From: Sphaerolaimus hirsutus
Taxonomy: Eukaryota; Nematoda; Chromadorea; Monhysterida; Sphaerolaimidae
NCBI GenBank assembly: GCA_964036195.1
Contig: OZ038453.1
Coordinates: forward strand, 10,493,469 to 10,557,468
Direction of reading: 5' to 3'
Length of the DNA: 64,000 bases
The notes beneath the pieces were generated by a model that was given only the letters and a program-made list of their open reading frames with translations, was not told where the DNA came from and made no database searches. Within the stretch, counting starts at the first letter, position 1, and every line of letters begins with the position of its first letter. Both the position numbers and the translations under genes were made by a program. Of the stretch, positions 1 to 11,100 are shown one piece after another.

Positions 1-438
1 CAATTTCTCCAGGGGGGGGGGCGGGGGGGGGCTGCAGCCCCCCCCCCCCCCTCCTGGGGCGAGACCAAAAAGTGACCGGAAAATGCGACTTTTTCAACGT
101 CAGCGTAAAAAATTTTGCGCGCAAGCGCGCATTCTTCACCAGATATAAGGTATTATCATCGGATTTGCTTCATGTGGCCACAAATCATTATAAATACACT
201 CAATGTTGTGTTTTTTACTGTTTTGTTTGTATATTTATATACATATACAGCAGTCCATGGCGCTGACGCCAACGCCAATGGCGCCATGGCGTGGCACCTA
301 CTAATGGCGCCAGCGCCATGGCGCCATTCCGCCACTATGAGCTAAAATTTTAGGGGGGGGGGGCTGAGCCCCCCCCCCCTCGCCGGCCTCCGTAAACAAG
401 CAGCCCCCCCCCACTCAAAAATCCTGGATACGTCCCTG
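1..438 (+). mobile_element. MITE family A, copy 1 (hAT-like, 5' end cut by window)
   Basis: Ends with the family terminus CCTGGATACGTCCCTG; the left terminus is lost at the window edge. The interior holds G-run/C-run palindromes near both ends, a TTTGCGCGCAAGCGCGCA palindrome and a block of GGCGCC words. It is nearly identical to copies at 21055, 48570, 50707 and 63048. There is no transposase. Reading frames that open inside (for example from 72) recur in all copies only because the DNA is the same. Confidence 0.85.
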
Positions 439-595
439 AATTTCTCATACACATTACCATTGGTGGTGTTTTCATGGGTTTTGGAGCATTTTTAGTGTAA
501 AAGCTTCCATTTATTCATGTTATAGTTGGGTTACATTTTTTCCGAGGAAACACTCATACATTGTAAATTTTCACCGCTGTCCAACTAGGGTTGGC

Positions 596-1176
596 TGATG
601 TTTTTTTAAAACGTTTTTTAAAAACAACAAGGTTTTTTTTTAAAAAAACATGACGTCCGAAATGTTTAAAAAAAAAGATCGTCCAAAATTTTTAGTACTA
701 AGCACTAGGTATTTTGTAAAATTTTTGCGCGCAAGCGCACAATTTCACACACAAATTGACATTGGCGGTTGTTTTTATTGGTTTTGTGGCATTTTTAGTA
801 TCAAAGTATCCATTTCTATGTGGTACCATGGGTTAATAAGCCGTCATATGTTGCTGTAGTATATAATATTGAGGTAATGTGCTTCCAAACTTTACTTGAA
901 GTCACGAACATTTGACTATAAGGCGATATACGAATGATATGTGGACAAAAAATGGATATTTTTGACACAAATCACCACTTATAATGCTATCCCATGGCTC
1001 CACAGACATTATATGGTCATATATTACATCACAGAGTATTGCCACTGTCTGATATACCTATATATGTTGACACAAGGTCATATCTGGGAGCTTTTTAAAA
1101 AAAGCGTTTTTTATTATAAAAAACGTTTTTTTAATAAAAAACATCGAGTTAAAAAAACGTTTTTTTTCCAACCCTA
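596..1176. mobile_element. TAGGGTTGG-ended MITE (family G), copy 1
   Basis: Inverted ends TAGGGTTGG and CCAACCCTA enclose runs of AAAACGTTTTTT-type words at both sides and a unique centre. It is flanked by the exact 8-bp direct repeat TGTCCAAC (588-595 and 1177-1184). Sister copies are at 55931 and 58285. No coding capacity is seen. The 8-bp duplication is typical of hAT transposition. Confidence 0.85.
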
Positions 1177-1906
1177 TGTCCAACTCGTCCCGGTGTGGAA
1201 TACAGAAAAGATAATCTGGAATATTCGATCGATCAAGTTGATATTGTGATGCGCGGCTCCGATACGTACTTGGAACGGAATATTTCATTTTGTGTGTATA
1301 GGTTTACAACCTTTTGTAAGCACTATTCCATGCTGAACTTCATGTTAGGTCACTGATGTTTTACAAAAGCCGGTATATGTAATAAGTCGACATAAAAATG
1401 GATATTTTTGAAAGAAATCACTGCTTATAATGCCATCCCATGACTCCACGGTCACAATATGACCACAATAGACATAACAATACATTGTCTGACACTTCAC
1501 CTACACATTTTTCTTTATACCCCCATTTTGGACGATTTAAAAAAATAGGATTTTAATTTTTTTTAAATCAGTTTAAAAAAATCAGGCGTTTAAAAAAATT
1601 GATTTTTTTCCAACCCTATATACACCGATATTGTATTTTCATCGATCATTTTTGTAAATTTTGTAGGATATTTTTCATGGAGTTATTTTTTCGTCAGACT
1701 TTTTGAGGGGGAGTTATTCGAGGGGGGTCTTATTCGAGGATATACGCATGGTAGATATCAACAAGTCTGGGCCAGGGGTTTAGTAGGGGGGGGGGGGTTA
1801 CCCCCCCCCCCCCAGATCCGCCAGCTATCTATTCATCCCGGAGGCCCGCTCAGCTATATATCTATCCCGGAGGCCTGCTCAGCTATTTATCTATCTATCC
1901 CAGATG
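1177..1906. other. Non-coding stretch with repeat fragments
   Basis: No gene is seen. About 1540-1616 is a decayed relative of family G (AAATCAGTTTAAAA words ending in CCAACCCTA). 1677-1751 is a partial family-B end with GGGGGAGTTATTCGAGG. 1780-1905 carries a G/C-run palindrome and several TCTATCCCGGAGGC words. Confidence 0.5.
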
Positions 1907-2348
1907 CAAGGACGTATCCAGGGGGGGGGGCGGGGGGGGGGGCTGCAGCCCCCCCCCCTTCCCGGGGTGAGATCCAAAAAGTCCTGGAATAAGCATACTT
2001 TCCAATATATTTTCCGATGTTTCTTAAAAATTTTGCGCGCAGCGTGCAATTTCTTCCTCATGCATTGTATTTTCAACGGATGGGCCCCTGCGAACCAATA
2101 TCCTCGGAAATAAACACATTTTTTGTGAATTTTGCTGCATATGTATGCATTTTTACATACATATAAAGCGGCTCCTGGCGCTGGCGCCAACGCCAATAGC
2201 GCCGTGGCATGGCACCTTTGTATGGCGCTAGCGCCAAAACGCCGTCCCTATATAGGGAAAAATTTAGGGGGGGCCGAGCCCCCCCCCCCCATTCGCCGGC
2301 CCCGGTAAACAAGCAGCATCCCGCTCAAAAATCCTGGATAAGTCCCTG
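1907..2348 (+). mobile_element. MITE family A, copy 2 (diverged)
   Basis: It begins CAAGGACGTATCCAGG and ends CCTGGATAAGTCCCTG. It keeps the G/C-run palindromes, the TTTGCGCGC block and GGCGCC words of the family but is more diverged than the other copies. I could not see a matching 8-bp duplication here. Confidence 0.75.
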
Positions 2349-2357
2349 CCTGGAGGC

Positions 2358-2692
2358 AAAATTTTTGGCTATCTATCCCCTAAATCATCCGATTTTTAAG
2401 AAATTTTGGCCCAATGTTCACTCAAAATCGCTAGTTTTCGTACCTTTTTATAGTTTTTCACCTTCAAAATTCTAATTCACATTCCTTATTGCCTATTTTT
2501 AGCGATTTTTTTGTACAATATGTACTTATAGACCTATTTCTACCTTGGAAAAGCCTATATATTGAACCCCCGCCAACCCCCCCATCCTCCCCAACCCCTC
2601 CCCCCCAACCCCTCTCCCCCCAACCTCCACCCCAAATTTTTTTCAGCTATCTATCCCTCCGGAGGAGCGATTTACTATCTATATAAGCCCCC
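2358..2692 (-). repeat. CCTCCGGAGG-type dispersed repeat
   Basis: Contains CTATCTATCCCTCCGGAGG, runs of CCCCAACC and the words TCACTCAAAATCGCTAG. It resembles, in inverse orientation, 16963-17270, and parts of 27100-27480, 51620-51850 and 54760-54900. Coding potential is not supported; proline-rich frames here come from C-runs. Confidence 0.5.
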
Positions 2693-2884
2693 GCCAGGGT
2701 CCAAATCTACTAAAACCCTGGTCTGGGCTAACGTGAAAATCTAATGTATGCTTCCACCTCCACGCCCCCCCTCCCCATCGACTGAAGATAGTGGGTCTGA
2801 AATGGATACTGTATATCCTCAAATAAGTCCATGAGGAGTTATTTTTGTCATACTTTTTTTTTGGGGGGGGGTATTCGGAAGGGA

Positions 2885-3085
2885 CAGGGACGTATCCAGG
2901 ATTTTGGAACGGGGGGCTGCTTGTTTACGGAGCCCGGCAAACGCCCCCCCCCCTAAATTTTTACCTACATGGTGGCGGAATGACGTCATGGAACAGGCGC
3001 CATTCTTAGAAGCCACGCCATTGGCGTTGGCGCTGGCGCCAAAAATCGCTTATATGTATGTAAATATACATACACTCCGGGAAAA
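2885..3085 (-). mobile_element. MITE family A, truncated inverted copy
   Basis: Starts CAGGGACGTATCCAGG, then the G-run, TTGTTTACGGAGCCCGGC, GGCGCC words and the TATGTATGTAAATATACATAC block in reverse order relative to copy 1. The far terminus is missing. Confidence 0.7.
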
Positions 3086-3267
3086 ATGTCTTTATGTCCC
3101 TGGCCAGGAACAAAAAATCATTGTCTCCCCAATTAACATGCGACCCGTGTCGCGATATACATGGGATCATAGATTAAGGTGCCTTTATGCCACATGTCAA
3201 TTTTTAGCTTTCTTGGTGCTTTGCTGCTCGTTTGACGGCCATCCAAAGTCAAATTTCCGGTAGTAAG

Positions 3268-3953
3268 GCGCTCTACACAGTAGTTGACATTCGAATGTCA
3301 ACTGGTTGATGTCAACTCATATTTTAGTTTGTGTCACAGAGCGATCTTCAATTGCCGGTAGTGTTCAAACGGGATCCCGATCCCGATCCCGGATCCCGTG
3401 AAATTCCGGGATTTAGCAGTCCCGATCCCGATCCCGAAACTTTTCAAATCACGATCCCGATCCCGAGAAACTCCAAAGTCCGGGATCCCGATCCCGTAAA
3501 AATTTGTGGAAATTATCAAAAGTGAAAAAACGACGTTTTTGCATGCAAAAATGTGATCGCAAACCCCCAGCGTTCATTTTATGCCACGTTTCTGGCATCC
3601 AACATTTTTTTAGACCTTTATGAACAACTGGATGCCAAAACATTGGCCAAAATCTCTATCCCAAGACCCCAATCCCGATCCCGAAAAAATGCCAATCCCG
3701 ATCCCGATGCCGTGACCCCAATCCCGGCCAATCCAGATCCTGATCCCGATCCCGAAATCTCAAAAAACCAATCCCGATCCCGATCCCGATCCCGAAAAGT
3801 CAATCCCGTTTGAACCCTAATTACCGGTGCTGCAACGACGAACAATAAATCTAACAACATGTGCAATTGAAGATAGCTCTGTGACACGTGAACTAAAATA
3901 TGAGTTGACATCAACCAGTTGACATTCAAATGTCAACTACCGTGTGGAGCGCC
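3268..3953. mobile_element. Long-TIR element (family E), split by a nested insertion
   Basis: The two ends are inverted copies of each other for more than 60 bp (GGCGCTCTACACAGTAGTTG at the left; the right end reads CAACTACCGTGTGGAGCGCC). They include GTTGACATTCGAATGTCAAC palindromes. The middle is interrupted by the GATCCC element at 3359-3819. A related copy at 54308-54543 lacks that insertion. No protein is encoded. Confidence 0.75.
3359..3819. mobile_element. GATCCC-rich MITE (family F), copy 1
   Basis: Ends TAGTGTTCAAACGGGAT and ATCCCGTTTGAACCCTA surround arrays of GATCCC and a short unique core. The flanks ATTGCCGG (3351-3358) and ATTACCGG (3820-3827) form an 8-bp duplication with one mismatch. 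A second copy is at 59754. The Asp-Pro and Arg-Asp repeat frames are by-products of the hexamer. Confidence 0.8.
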
Positions 3954-3996
3954 TAAAAAGTCTTCGCCGTTTTTGTGAAAACATTCTAACAAAGAA

Positions 3997-4196
3997 NNNN
4001 NNNNNNNNNNNNNNNNNNNNNNNNNNNNNNNNNNNNNNNNNNNNNNNNNNNNNNNNNNNNNNNNNNNNNNNNNNNNNNNNNNNNNNNNNNNNNNNNNNNN
4101 NNNNNNNNNNNNNNNNNNNNNNNNNNNNNNNNNNNNNNNNNNNNNNNNNNNNNNNNNNNNNNNNNNNNNNNNNNNNNNNNNNNNNNNNNNNNNNNN
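3997..4196. other. Assembly gap (200 N)
   Basis: Exactly 200 consecutive N. It sits between the family-E element and the TTGACATTT array, which suggests that the array, or its unsequenced left part, blocked assembly. Confidence 0.99.
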
Positions 4197-4262
4197 GTTA
4201 TTGCAAATCAAGCAAATGTCAAATGTGGCACTGAGCAATACAATCTATAGTCAAGAAGAAGC

Positions 4263-5455
4263 CAAATACTAAGATTCAAAAGATTTTCAACATGACATTT
4301 AGAACCTGAAAGTTATCACTTGACATTTATGACTTGAATTTACCAACTTGACAATAACTTGACATAAACCACTTGACATTTATGACTGAATGGCATCACT
4401 TGATATGTATGACTTTACATGAACTGCTTGCCATTTTTTCACCTGATAGTTGTCACTTGACATAAACAACTTGACAGGTATCACCTGAAAATTGTTACTT
4501 GACATATTACTTGACATTTGACATGACATTTATCACTTGACATTAAAGTTGACATTTCACTTGAAATTTTTCACTTGACATTTAACTTGACATTTGACAT
4601 GACATTTATCACTTGACATTAAGCTTGACATTTAACTTGACATTTGACTTGACATCTCACTTTAAATTTGTTACTTGACATTTCATATGAAATTTATCAC
4701 TTGGCATTTGACTTGACATTTCAATTGAAAGTTATCACTTTATATTCACCTTGACATTTATCACTTGACATTTGACTTGAGTTGACTTTAGACTTGACAT
4801 TTATAACTTGACATTTGACTGGATATTTGATCACTTGACATTAAACTTTACATTTGACTTGACATTTCTCACTTGAAATTTGACTTGACATTTCTCACTT
4901 GAAATTTGACTTGACATATGACTTGATATTTGACTTGACATTTATGAGTTGACATTAAACTTAACATTTCACTTGAAATTTGTCACTTGACATTTGACTT
5001 GAAATTTGTCACTTGACATTTGACTTGACATTTCACTTGAAATTTATCACTTGACATTTATCACTTGACATCTATCACTTGACATTTATCACTTGACATT
5101 TCACTTGAAATCTACCACTTGACATTTATCACTTGATATTTGACTTGATATTTTATCACTTAATATTTTATCACTTGACATCTATCACTTGACATTTGGC
5201 CTGACATTTATTGCTTGACATTTATCACTTGACATTTCACTTGAAACTTACCACTTGACATTTATCACTTGATATTTGACTTGATATTTTATCACTTAAT
5301 AGTTTATCACTTGACATCTATCACTTGACATTTATCAGTTGACATTTGGCCTGCCATTTATTGCTTGACATTTATCACTTGACATTTGACTTGACATTTA
5401 TAACTTGACATTTGACTTGACATTAACCACTAGACATTTATGACCTGATAGTAAT
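4263..5455. repeat. Degenerate TTGACATTT / TATCACTTGACA tandem array
   Basis: About 1.2 kb of imperfect reiterations of TTGACATTT, alternating as CACTTGACATTTGACTTGACAT and TATCACTTGACATTTATCAC. Period varies between about 9 and 20 bases. The same word occurs in the ends of family E and D elements in this window, so the array may be an expanded element interior. No gene is seen. Confidence 0.9.
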
Positions 5456-6435
5456 CACCATGCAAGGTCACATGCTCAGTATCACATCAAGCAGTAGTTC
5501 AGGCATGTTTGCGCATTTTACACAAAATAAGCAAACTTGAATAACTTTTGTAAATCTGTACCAAAATTGCCAAAAATTGGCTCATTTGAAAGCTCTAGTC
5601 ATGGCGCACATCAACAAATTTTTTTTATTGCCGCATTTGTATTCAAATTTTGAATTTATTGAGGTTTGAAAATTTCAAACAGATACCGTCCCAAAGTGGG
5701 CGGAGCCTGTGAAAACAATTCCCGAAAATAAGAAATGGCATCATATGCTCTTTCATATGAGCCATCAACCATGAAAATCGGTCGTGTTTCAAGGAAGTTA
5801 TTGCAGTTTGAAGATTGTCGGGAGAACAAGATGAACAACAACAACAACAACAACAACAACACTGCCTAGAAAAGAAAATGTGTAATAACCTCCTCCCAAC
5901 TCAACCATTTGACTTGAAAATTTGCATGGGGGTACTTTTCGACACGGGCTATTCAATGGTATAATGGGTTTTGCCGTAGCTTGTCGCGTTCCGAAGTTAT
6001 TGCGATTTAAATTTTGCGATTTCCGCATTTTGGTGTGTCTGACCATATTATGGGTGGGTCGCTTGCGCCCTCCCTCGGCAGCGAGGGATGGCGCTGGCGC
6101 GCCCACCCGATAATCTGGGTAAATATGTGTTCACGTGAAAGTGTGTATTATTTGTCCCAGGAGCATACACGTTTTATTGCTTTATTCACTTTCTTACTCG
6201 CTTTTTATCACTTAATGCTTTGCTACTTGCCTGGTACCTATTTACACACGAAAATGTTAGCCGAATTTCACGTGCACTTCACTCTCCATTTTGTAAGTGC
6301 AAATAAAATGGCAAAAAATTACCTGGCATTGAATATGGTTTCGGTTTGGTCATGTTGTTTTTGGTCATTTTTAGTTTTGGTACCTGTGAATAATGTAGAA
6401 TCTTTACCATATTGTTCCCATGAATAATAGACAAA
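5456..6435. other. Non-coding stretch with a (CAA)n microsatellite
   Basis: A (CAA)n tract of about 9 units lies at 5835-5861. The flanking sequence (GGCGTTCCGAAGTTATTGCG, GGCGGAGCC) looks like a degraded repeat. No supported exon; open frames are short and unlike known proteins. Confidence 0.5.
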
Positions 6436-6668
6436 TACCGTATTTTGTATACCTAAAAAATTATCCGTTTAATAATATGATCAATTTGTTATGTCATTTT
6501 GCACAAAAATGGCATTTCATTTTGTGAATAAAGCATAATTGCGTAAAAAGAGTTGATGAAAACATGCTTGAAAATTTTGACAATATAATAACCCCCCTTA
6601 AATAGTTCCCCCACAAAAAACGTCTGACGAAAAATAATTCCGCAAGGGAATTATTCGAGCCATTACGG
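6436..6668. mobile_element. Family B inverted-repeat element, decayed copy
   Basis: Opens with ATACCGTATTTTG and closes near GAATTATTCGAGCCATTACGG. It shares the core with ATGATCAATTTGTTATG and AAAATGGCAT seen at 10337-10650 and 60848-61136. Non-coding. Confidence 0.55.
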
Positions 6669-6688
6669 TGCACTTAAGGGGTCGACAC

Positions 6689-7290
6689 TAGGGTGTCAAA
6701 AAAATTTTTTTACGGAAAACGGAAACGGAAACAGAAAAAATTTTTCAGCGGCCGGAAAACGGAACGGAAAACGGAAAAAATTTTGCACTTGGCGGAAAAC
6801 GGAAACGGAAACGGAAAAAAATTTTCAGCGGCCGGAAAACGGAAAAATCAAATTTACACGGAAATGGAAAAATTTGCTGAAATTTTGATGGAAGTGGAAA
6901 AAATTTGCAGTAATTTTGCTGGAAACATAAATTTTGTTTACATCATTGACAATCTGCATGAATTTTTGCAAGTTTGGCTGATCAGAAAACCGAAAGTTGA
7001 GCCAGAAAAAGGTAAAATGAGGCGGAAAAATGGAAAATTGAGGTGGAAGATGGAAAAAAGGCAGAAAAACTGGAAATTGAGGCGGAAAACAGAAAAAGGC
7101 GGAAATACTGAAAATTTAGCCGGAAAACGGAAAATGAGCCGGAAAAACGGAAACGGAAAAATATGTTGCCGGAAAACGGAACGGAAAACGGAAAAAAAAA
7201 TTCAGCAGCCGGAAAACGGAACGGAAAACGGAAAAAATTTGCCTGCAGAAAACGGAAACGGAAAACGGAAAACGGAAATTTGACACCCTA
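6689..7290. mobile_element. GGAAAACGGAAAC-array MITE (family H)
   Basis: Inverted ends TAGGGTGTCAAA and TTTGACACCCTA are flanked by the exact 8-bp duplication GTCGACAC (6681-6688 and 7291-7298). The interior is mostly reiterated GGAAAACGGAAAC with a short unique core near 6900-6990. The Lys/Glu/Asn-rich frame from 6693 is a by-product of the purine repeat. Confidence 0.85.
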
Positions 7291-7497
7291 GTCGACACAA
7301 AGTAATGTCATTAAAGAAAACCCGAACCGTGCTGGCATAAATAGATGCTTTTTTAAACTAAATTTTCTGTTTACGCCTTTTTTCAAATGTAAACAAAAGG
7401 CACCCAATTCAATGTGATTAAAAAGTACATGACCAATTATCGTTGTACATATTCAACGTAAGTCACAAGCAACGTATTTATATGTAAATACACAACT

Positions 7498-7790
7498 CAG
7501 TAGTGATGTAAAAGCCCCTGGCGCTAGCGCCAAAGCAAAAGCACCATGAAGCTAATAGCGCTTGGCGCTATATTTCTGTGGTACCATGGACATGAAAAGC
7601 GCCATGGCGCTTGGCGCTATTTTTCCCTCGCCAGGAACATGGCGCATTCCTGGCATTTCCTGGCGCTAGCGCCATGGTGCTTGGCGTCATTTTGCTCTGC
7701 CGCCATTGGCGCCTGGTGCTGGGGGTCGGAAAAGCACCATAGCACTTTTGGCCTTTGGCGCCAAAGTCTTGGCGCTTTTTACGTTACTTG
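7498..7790. repeat. GGCGCC/GGCGCTAGCGCC-rich block
   Basis: Dense GGCGCTAGCGCC and GGCGCCATGG words beginning with TAGTGATGTAAAAGC. It resembles one side of family C (see 43924) but no right terminus is found. No gene supported. Confidence 0.55.
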
Positions 7791-7967
7791 CTCGCAGTCA
7801 TTTTTATTTACCTGCTGCTGAATCTGGCACTGATAAACAAAAGAACGAAAACGTAAACGCAGCTTGGCCCACTAAGAAGTCTCTCAACAGAGAATTCATT
7901 CCCGCGAGAGAAAAAAAAGTTTAAAAAATGGAAAAATCCAGTCACCCGAAACGTCTGACCCTCTGGT

Positions 7968-8156
7968 GGCAATCCCAGACCCTGTAAAATGCCCTGTAAA
8001 ATGTCAAATGTCATGCAAAGTGTAAAAAGTCATGTAAAATGCCCTGGAAAATGGCAAACGAGCGTTGGCCATTTGCCAGGGAATTTTACATGGCTTTTGA
8101 CACGTTCTAGGACAATTGACATTTTACAGGGAATTTTACAGGATCCGGGATTGCCC
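7968..8156. mobile_element. Family D MITE (GGCAATCCC ends)
   Basis: Inverted ends GGCAATCCCAGACCCTGTAA and TTACAGGATCCGGGATTGCC, with internal AAAATGTCAAATGTCATGC words folding back on each other. It lies about 35 bp upstream of the first recognised Patched-gene exon. Relatives are at 13882, 27931 and 35329. Confidence 0.7.
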
Positions 8157-8192
8157 CCTGGCCGCGTTTTTTCTTCAAACTTGGAAAACTAG

Positions 8193-11100
8193 TTTGCCGA
8201 CACAAACTTTTGTCCATTTTGATACCGACGCTGATCACTTTATTCACGTCCATCGGTTTGGTGGATGTAAAAATAAAGGAAGATTTAAGGCGGGGTTACA
8301 CGGGATTGGGCGCGCCCAGCGTGAGGGAGTATGAGGCTTTCAAGGACTTTTATCAGAGAACTGGTTTGTGTTTTGTTTGTTTGATTTTTGGGTTGGGTCG
8401 AGTGATTTCACAGCTACATACAAATAAAGCGTTCGTCAAAAACGAAATGTTAAAAAATAATACAATTTTATCGGTTTTTCTCTCGCACACCACACACTGC
8501 ATAGAAGGTGCTTTAATACATCTTTATGTGCCATTTTTGTTTTTAAGCCACAAATTGTTCATGGTGTTTTTGGAGTAATAGCAGATTGCACTAGTTATCT
8601 CTGGTGCCTGATCGTTTTTTCATGCAAAATGCGATGATTCCAACTCCCTGACATGTTCGGTTTTTATAACATCACATGAACATCAAAAATGACATGTGAT
8701 CTCCGGTGAAGCTTTGTGAAGTGTATTCATACTGATGCATTGTGAAGTAATATTGACACACAGCCAACACATTTCTTGCTGTGATTTTTGGCAAGCAGGG
8801 ACCAGGTGAATTAAGAATGTAAAAAAATTCTCACTTCACTTCTCATTTCACCCCTCAATTTACTACTCAATTCAGTTCTCACTTCTCAAACGATTTTTCA
8901 CTTCTCCTATTACGGAATTGGCAACCAGGATCCAAATTTAATTTTCTCTTTCCCAATCTCAAGCCTAGAAATTATCCACACAATTCCCCATTTCCACAGG
9001 CGAACCCTACGTGGTCGGTCTATTTTTCGCATCACACGACACCGATGGAATTGCGCACAAGTCCATTTTGAATGGAACTTTGCTCAATGAAGTCGCCAGG
9101 ACATATCACCAAATCATGAATGAAATCACCGTGATGACCGATGGCAAAAATCTGTCGTTTTCGCACTTTTGCGGCCATTATTGCACGATTAATGAGCCAG
9201 TGATGATTTTGAAGGTTTGTCTATTATTTGTCGTTGTTTTAGTGTCTGAAATCGCTGAATAATTCAGCCATATAGGTACCCAGGTCTACCTATCTACCGA
9301 ACCGTAGTACTGGGAGTGCGAAAAATTTCTGGCGAAATAATACACCCCAACCCCACCCCCTCTAAATTCTCACTCTGAAAAAATAAACCCCCTGGGCCTG
9401 GGGGTATTTCGAGAAAATACGGTAGCTCAAAAACTCCCACCCTTGGATAACTCAAGTGACATCGGTACGCGTGCATAGCTATAGCCACAAAAACACAACT
9501 CAAGTCTAATTTTGAACTCACCCCCTCTCCCTGAATAAGCTCACAAAAACTCAGTGCCTCATGGTGGGTATTGGTTTAAAAAAACCTATGGTGCCAGTGG
9601 CGCCAAGCAGCACCAAGAACGCCATGGCGCTCTTTGCACTGGCGCTAGTGCAGAGAAAAATAGCGCCACACTGTCCTGTTCCGACCCGCAGTGGCGAACG
9701 CCAATAGCGCCAACAAAAAATGGCGCCAGGCGCCAAAAGTGCCATGGCGCCTTTAAATCGCCAGTGACGAGCTTATTTATAATCCATGGTACACGACAAA
9801 ATGCTCCATTTCAGTCAGTCCTGACCAACGACCGTTCGCATCCACTGACAATACTAGCGTTGGGAAAAACGGAACTCACCTACCCGGTGGCGGTAATTTC
9901 CGGCGTCGACGTAACTATGGCGTTCCATTTTTACGGCGTCAATAGAGAGGAAGATCTGAAGCTTTTGCCCGATTTGTCGGGCAATGTTTCCAACGCTATG
10001 CAAAAGGTCTCGGAGGGCAGCGGGTTGGATTCGGGCGAGGAAAAGGCTAGAATTTTGCGCTCAGCGAAATTGGCAACGTTGTGGTTCAGGTGAGATTGAA
10101 GGGGCTGTGGGTTTTTTCGGTGGACTTTTTCATTTTATGGAAACATGTATTCACTATGAATTTTTCTCATCGATATAAAAACTCAAAAATTTGAAAAGTT
10201 TGAAAAGTTTTCAAATTTTGGTGTTTTTGTTTTTGCTAAAACCGTCAAAATCAGCGCCTGTGGCACCACGTCCATCCCAAGCCAAGTTAATGAATATACA
10301 GAGACACAGTTCACACTTTGGTCATCACATGTAAAATACCGTATTTGCTTGAATACTCCCCCTGGGGAATTATTACTTCGTCAGACTTTTTTTAGGGGGG
10401 AACTTTTCGAGGGGGAATTTTTGTGGGTGGGGAATTATTGTTTCGTCAAAGTTTTAAAGCACGTTTCAATCAACTCATTTCATGAATTATGCTATATTAA
10501 CACAATAACATGCCATATTTGTTAAAATAGGGCACAAAAAATTGATCAAATCACTTAAGGGGGTTATTCAATGAGGAATTATCATTTCCTCACTCGTCTT
10601 ACAGGGGAGTGGAGAGTTATTCAAGGGGGAACTGTTCAAGCAAATTCAGTATATTCACATTTTCAACACAAATGTGTTCTCCAAGTAGTGTATCCATTTG
10701 AATTGCAGAACTGATGTCAATAGCACGAAAAATCGCGATTTGTTAGAAAAATGGGAAATCAAACTGTTTGAATTTGTGCTAAAATATAACAAACAAAACC
10801 ATTTTGGTTTGCATATTGTTCCCATGGGTGATCACATGGTCAATTATGAGGTAAGTGACATATCTTATTTTATGCTTCTGTATCCAATATTTCTTATTCA
10901 TTATATAGTAGGACCATATGGTTACAACAATTATACCATTTGTGAGTGAATTGAACAATTTCATAAAAATAGCACTATTTGGGAATCAAAAGCACCATTC
11001 GACAAAAATGGTCTTATTTTGGAGTCTGATTCAAATTGTTTATTTAAAGCACCATTCAAGTAAAATAAATAGTATCATTATTTTTGGCAAAGACATTTGG

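Noticed and set aside
72..266. Open frame conserved in several places (also near 48639, 50582, 63041) with [22 protein letters not shown] wording
   Set aside because: It recurs only inside family A MITEs, whose non-coding DNA is equally conserved, and frames end in arbitrary places. No coding signature beyond shared ancestry.
3331..3929. Asp-Pro and Arg-Asp repeat proteins on both strands
   Set aside because: Frames across a GATCCC hexamer array; every frame of such DNA gives repeats.
4263..5455. Possible CRISPR-like or regulatory repeat cluster
   Set aside because: Units are degenerate, unevenly spaced and have no spacers; the setting is a eukaryotic chromosome.
5656..5862. Poly-Leu start resembling a signal peptide
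   Set aside because: Translation of the (CAA)n microsatellite on the opposite strand; nothing recognisable follows.
6693..7283. 196-codon Lys/Glu/Asn-rich frame
   Set aside because: Produced by GGAAAACGGAAAC repeats within a transposed element with exact terminal duplications.
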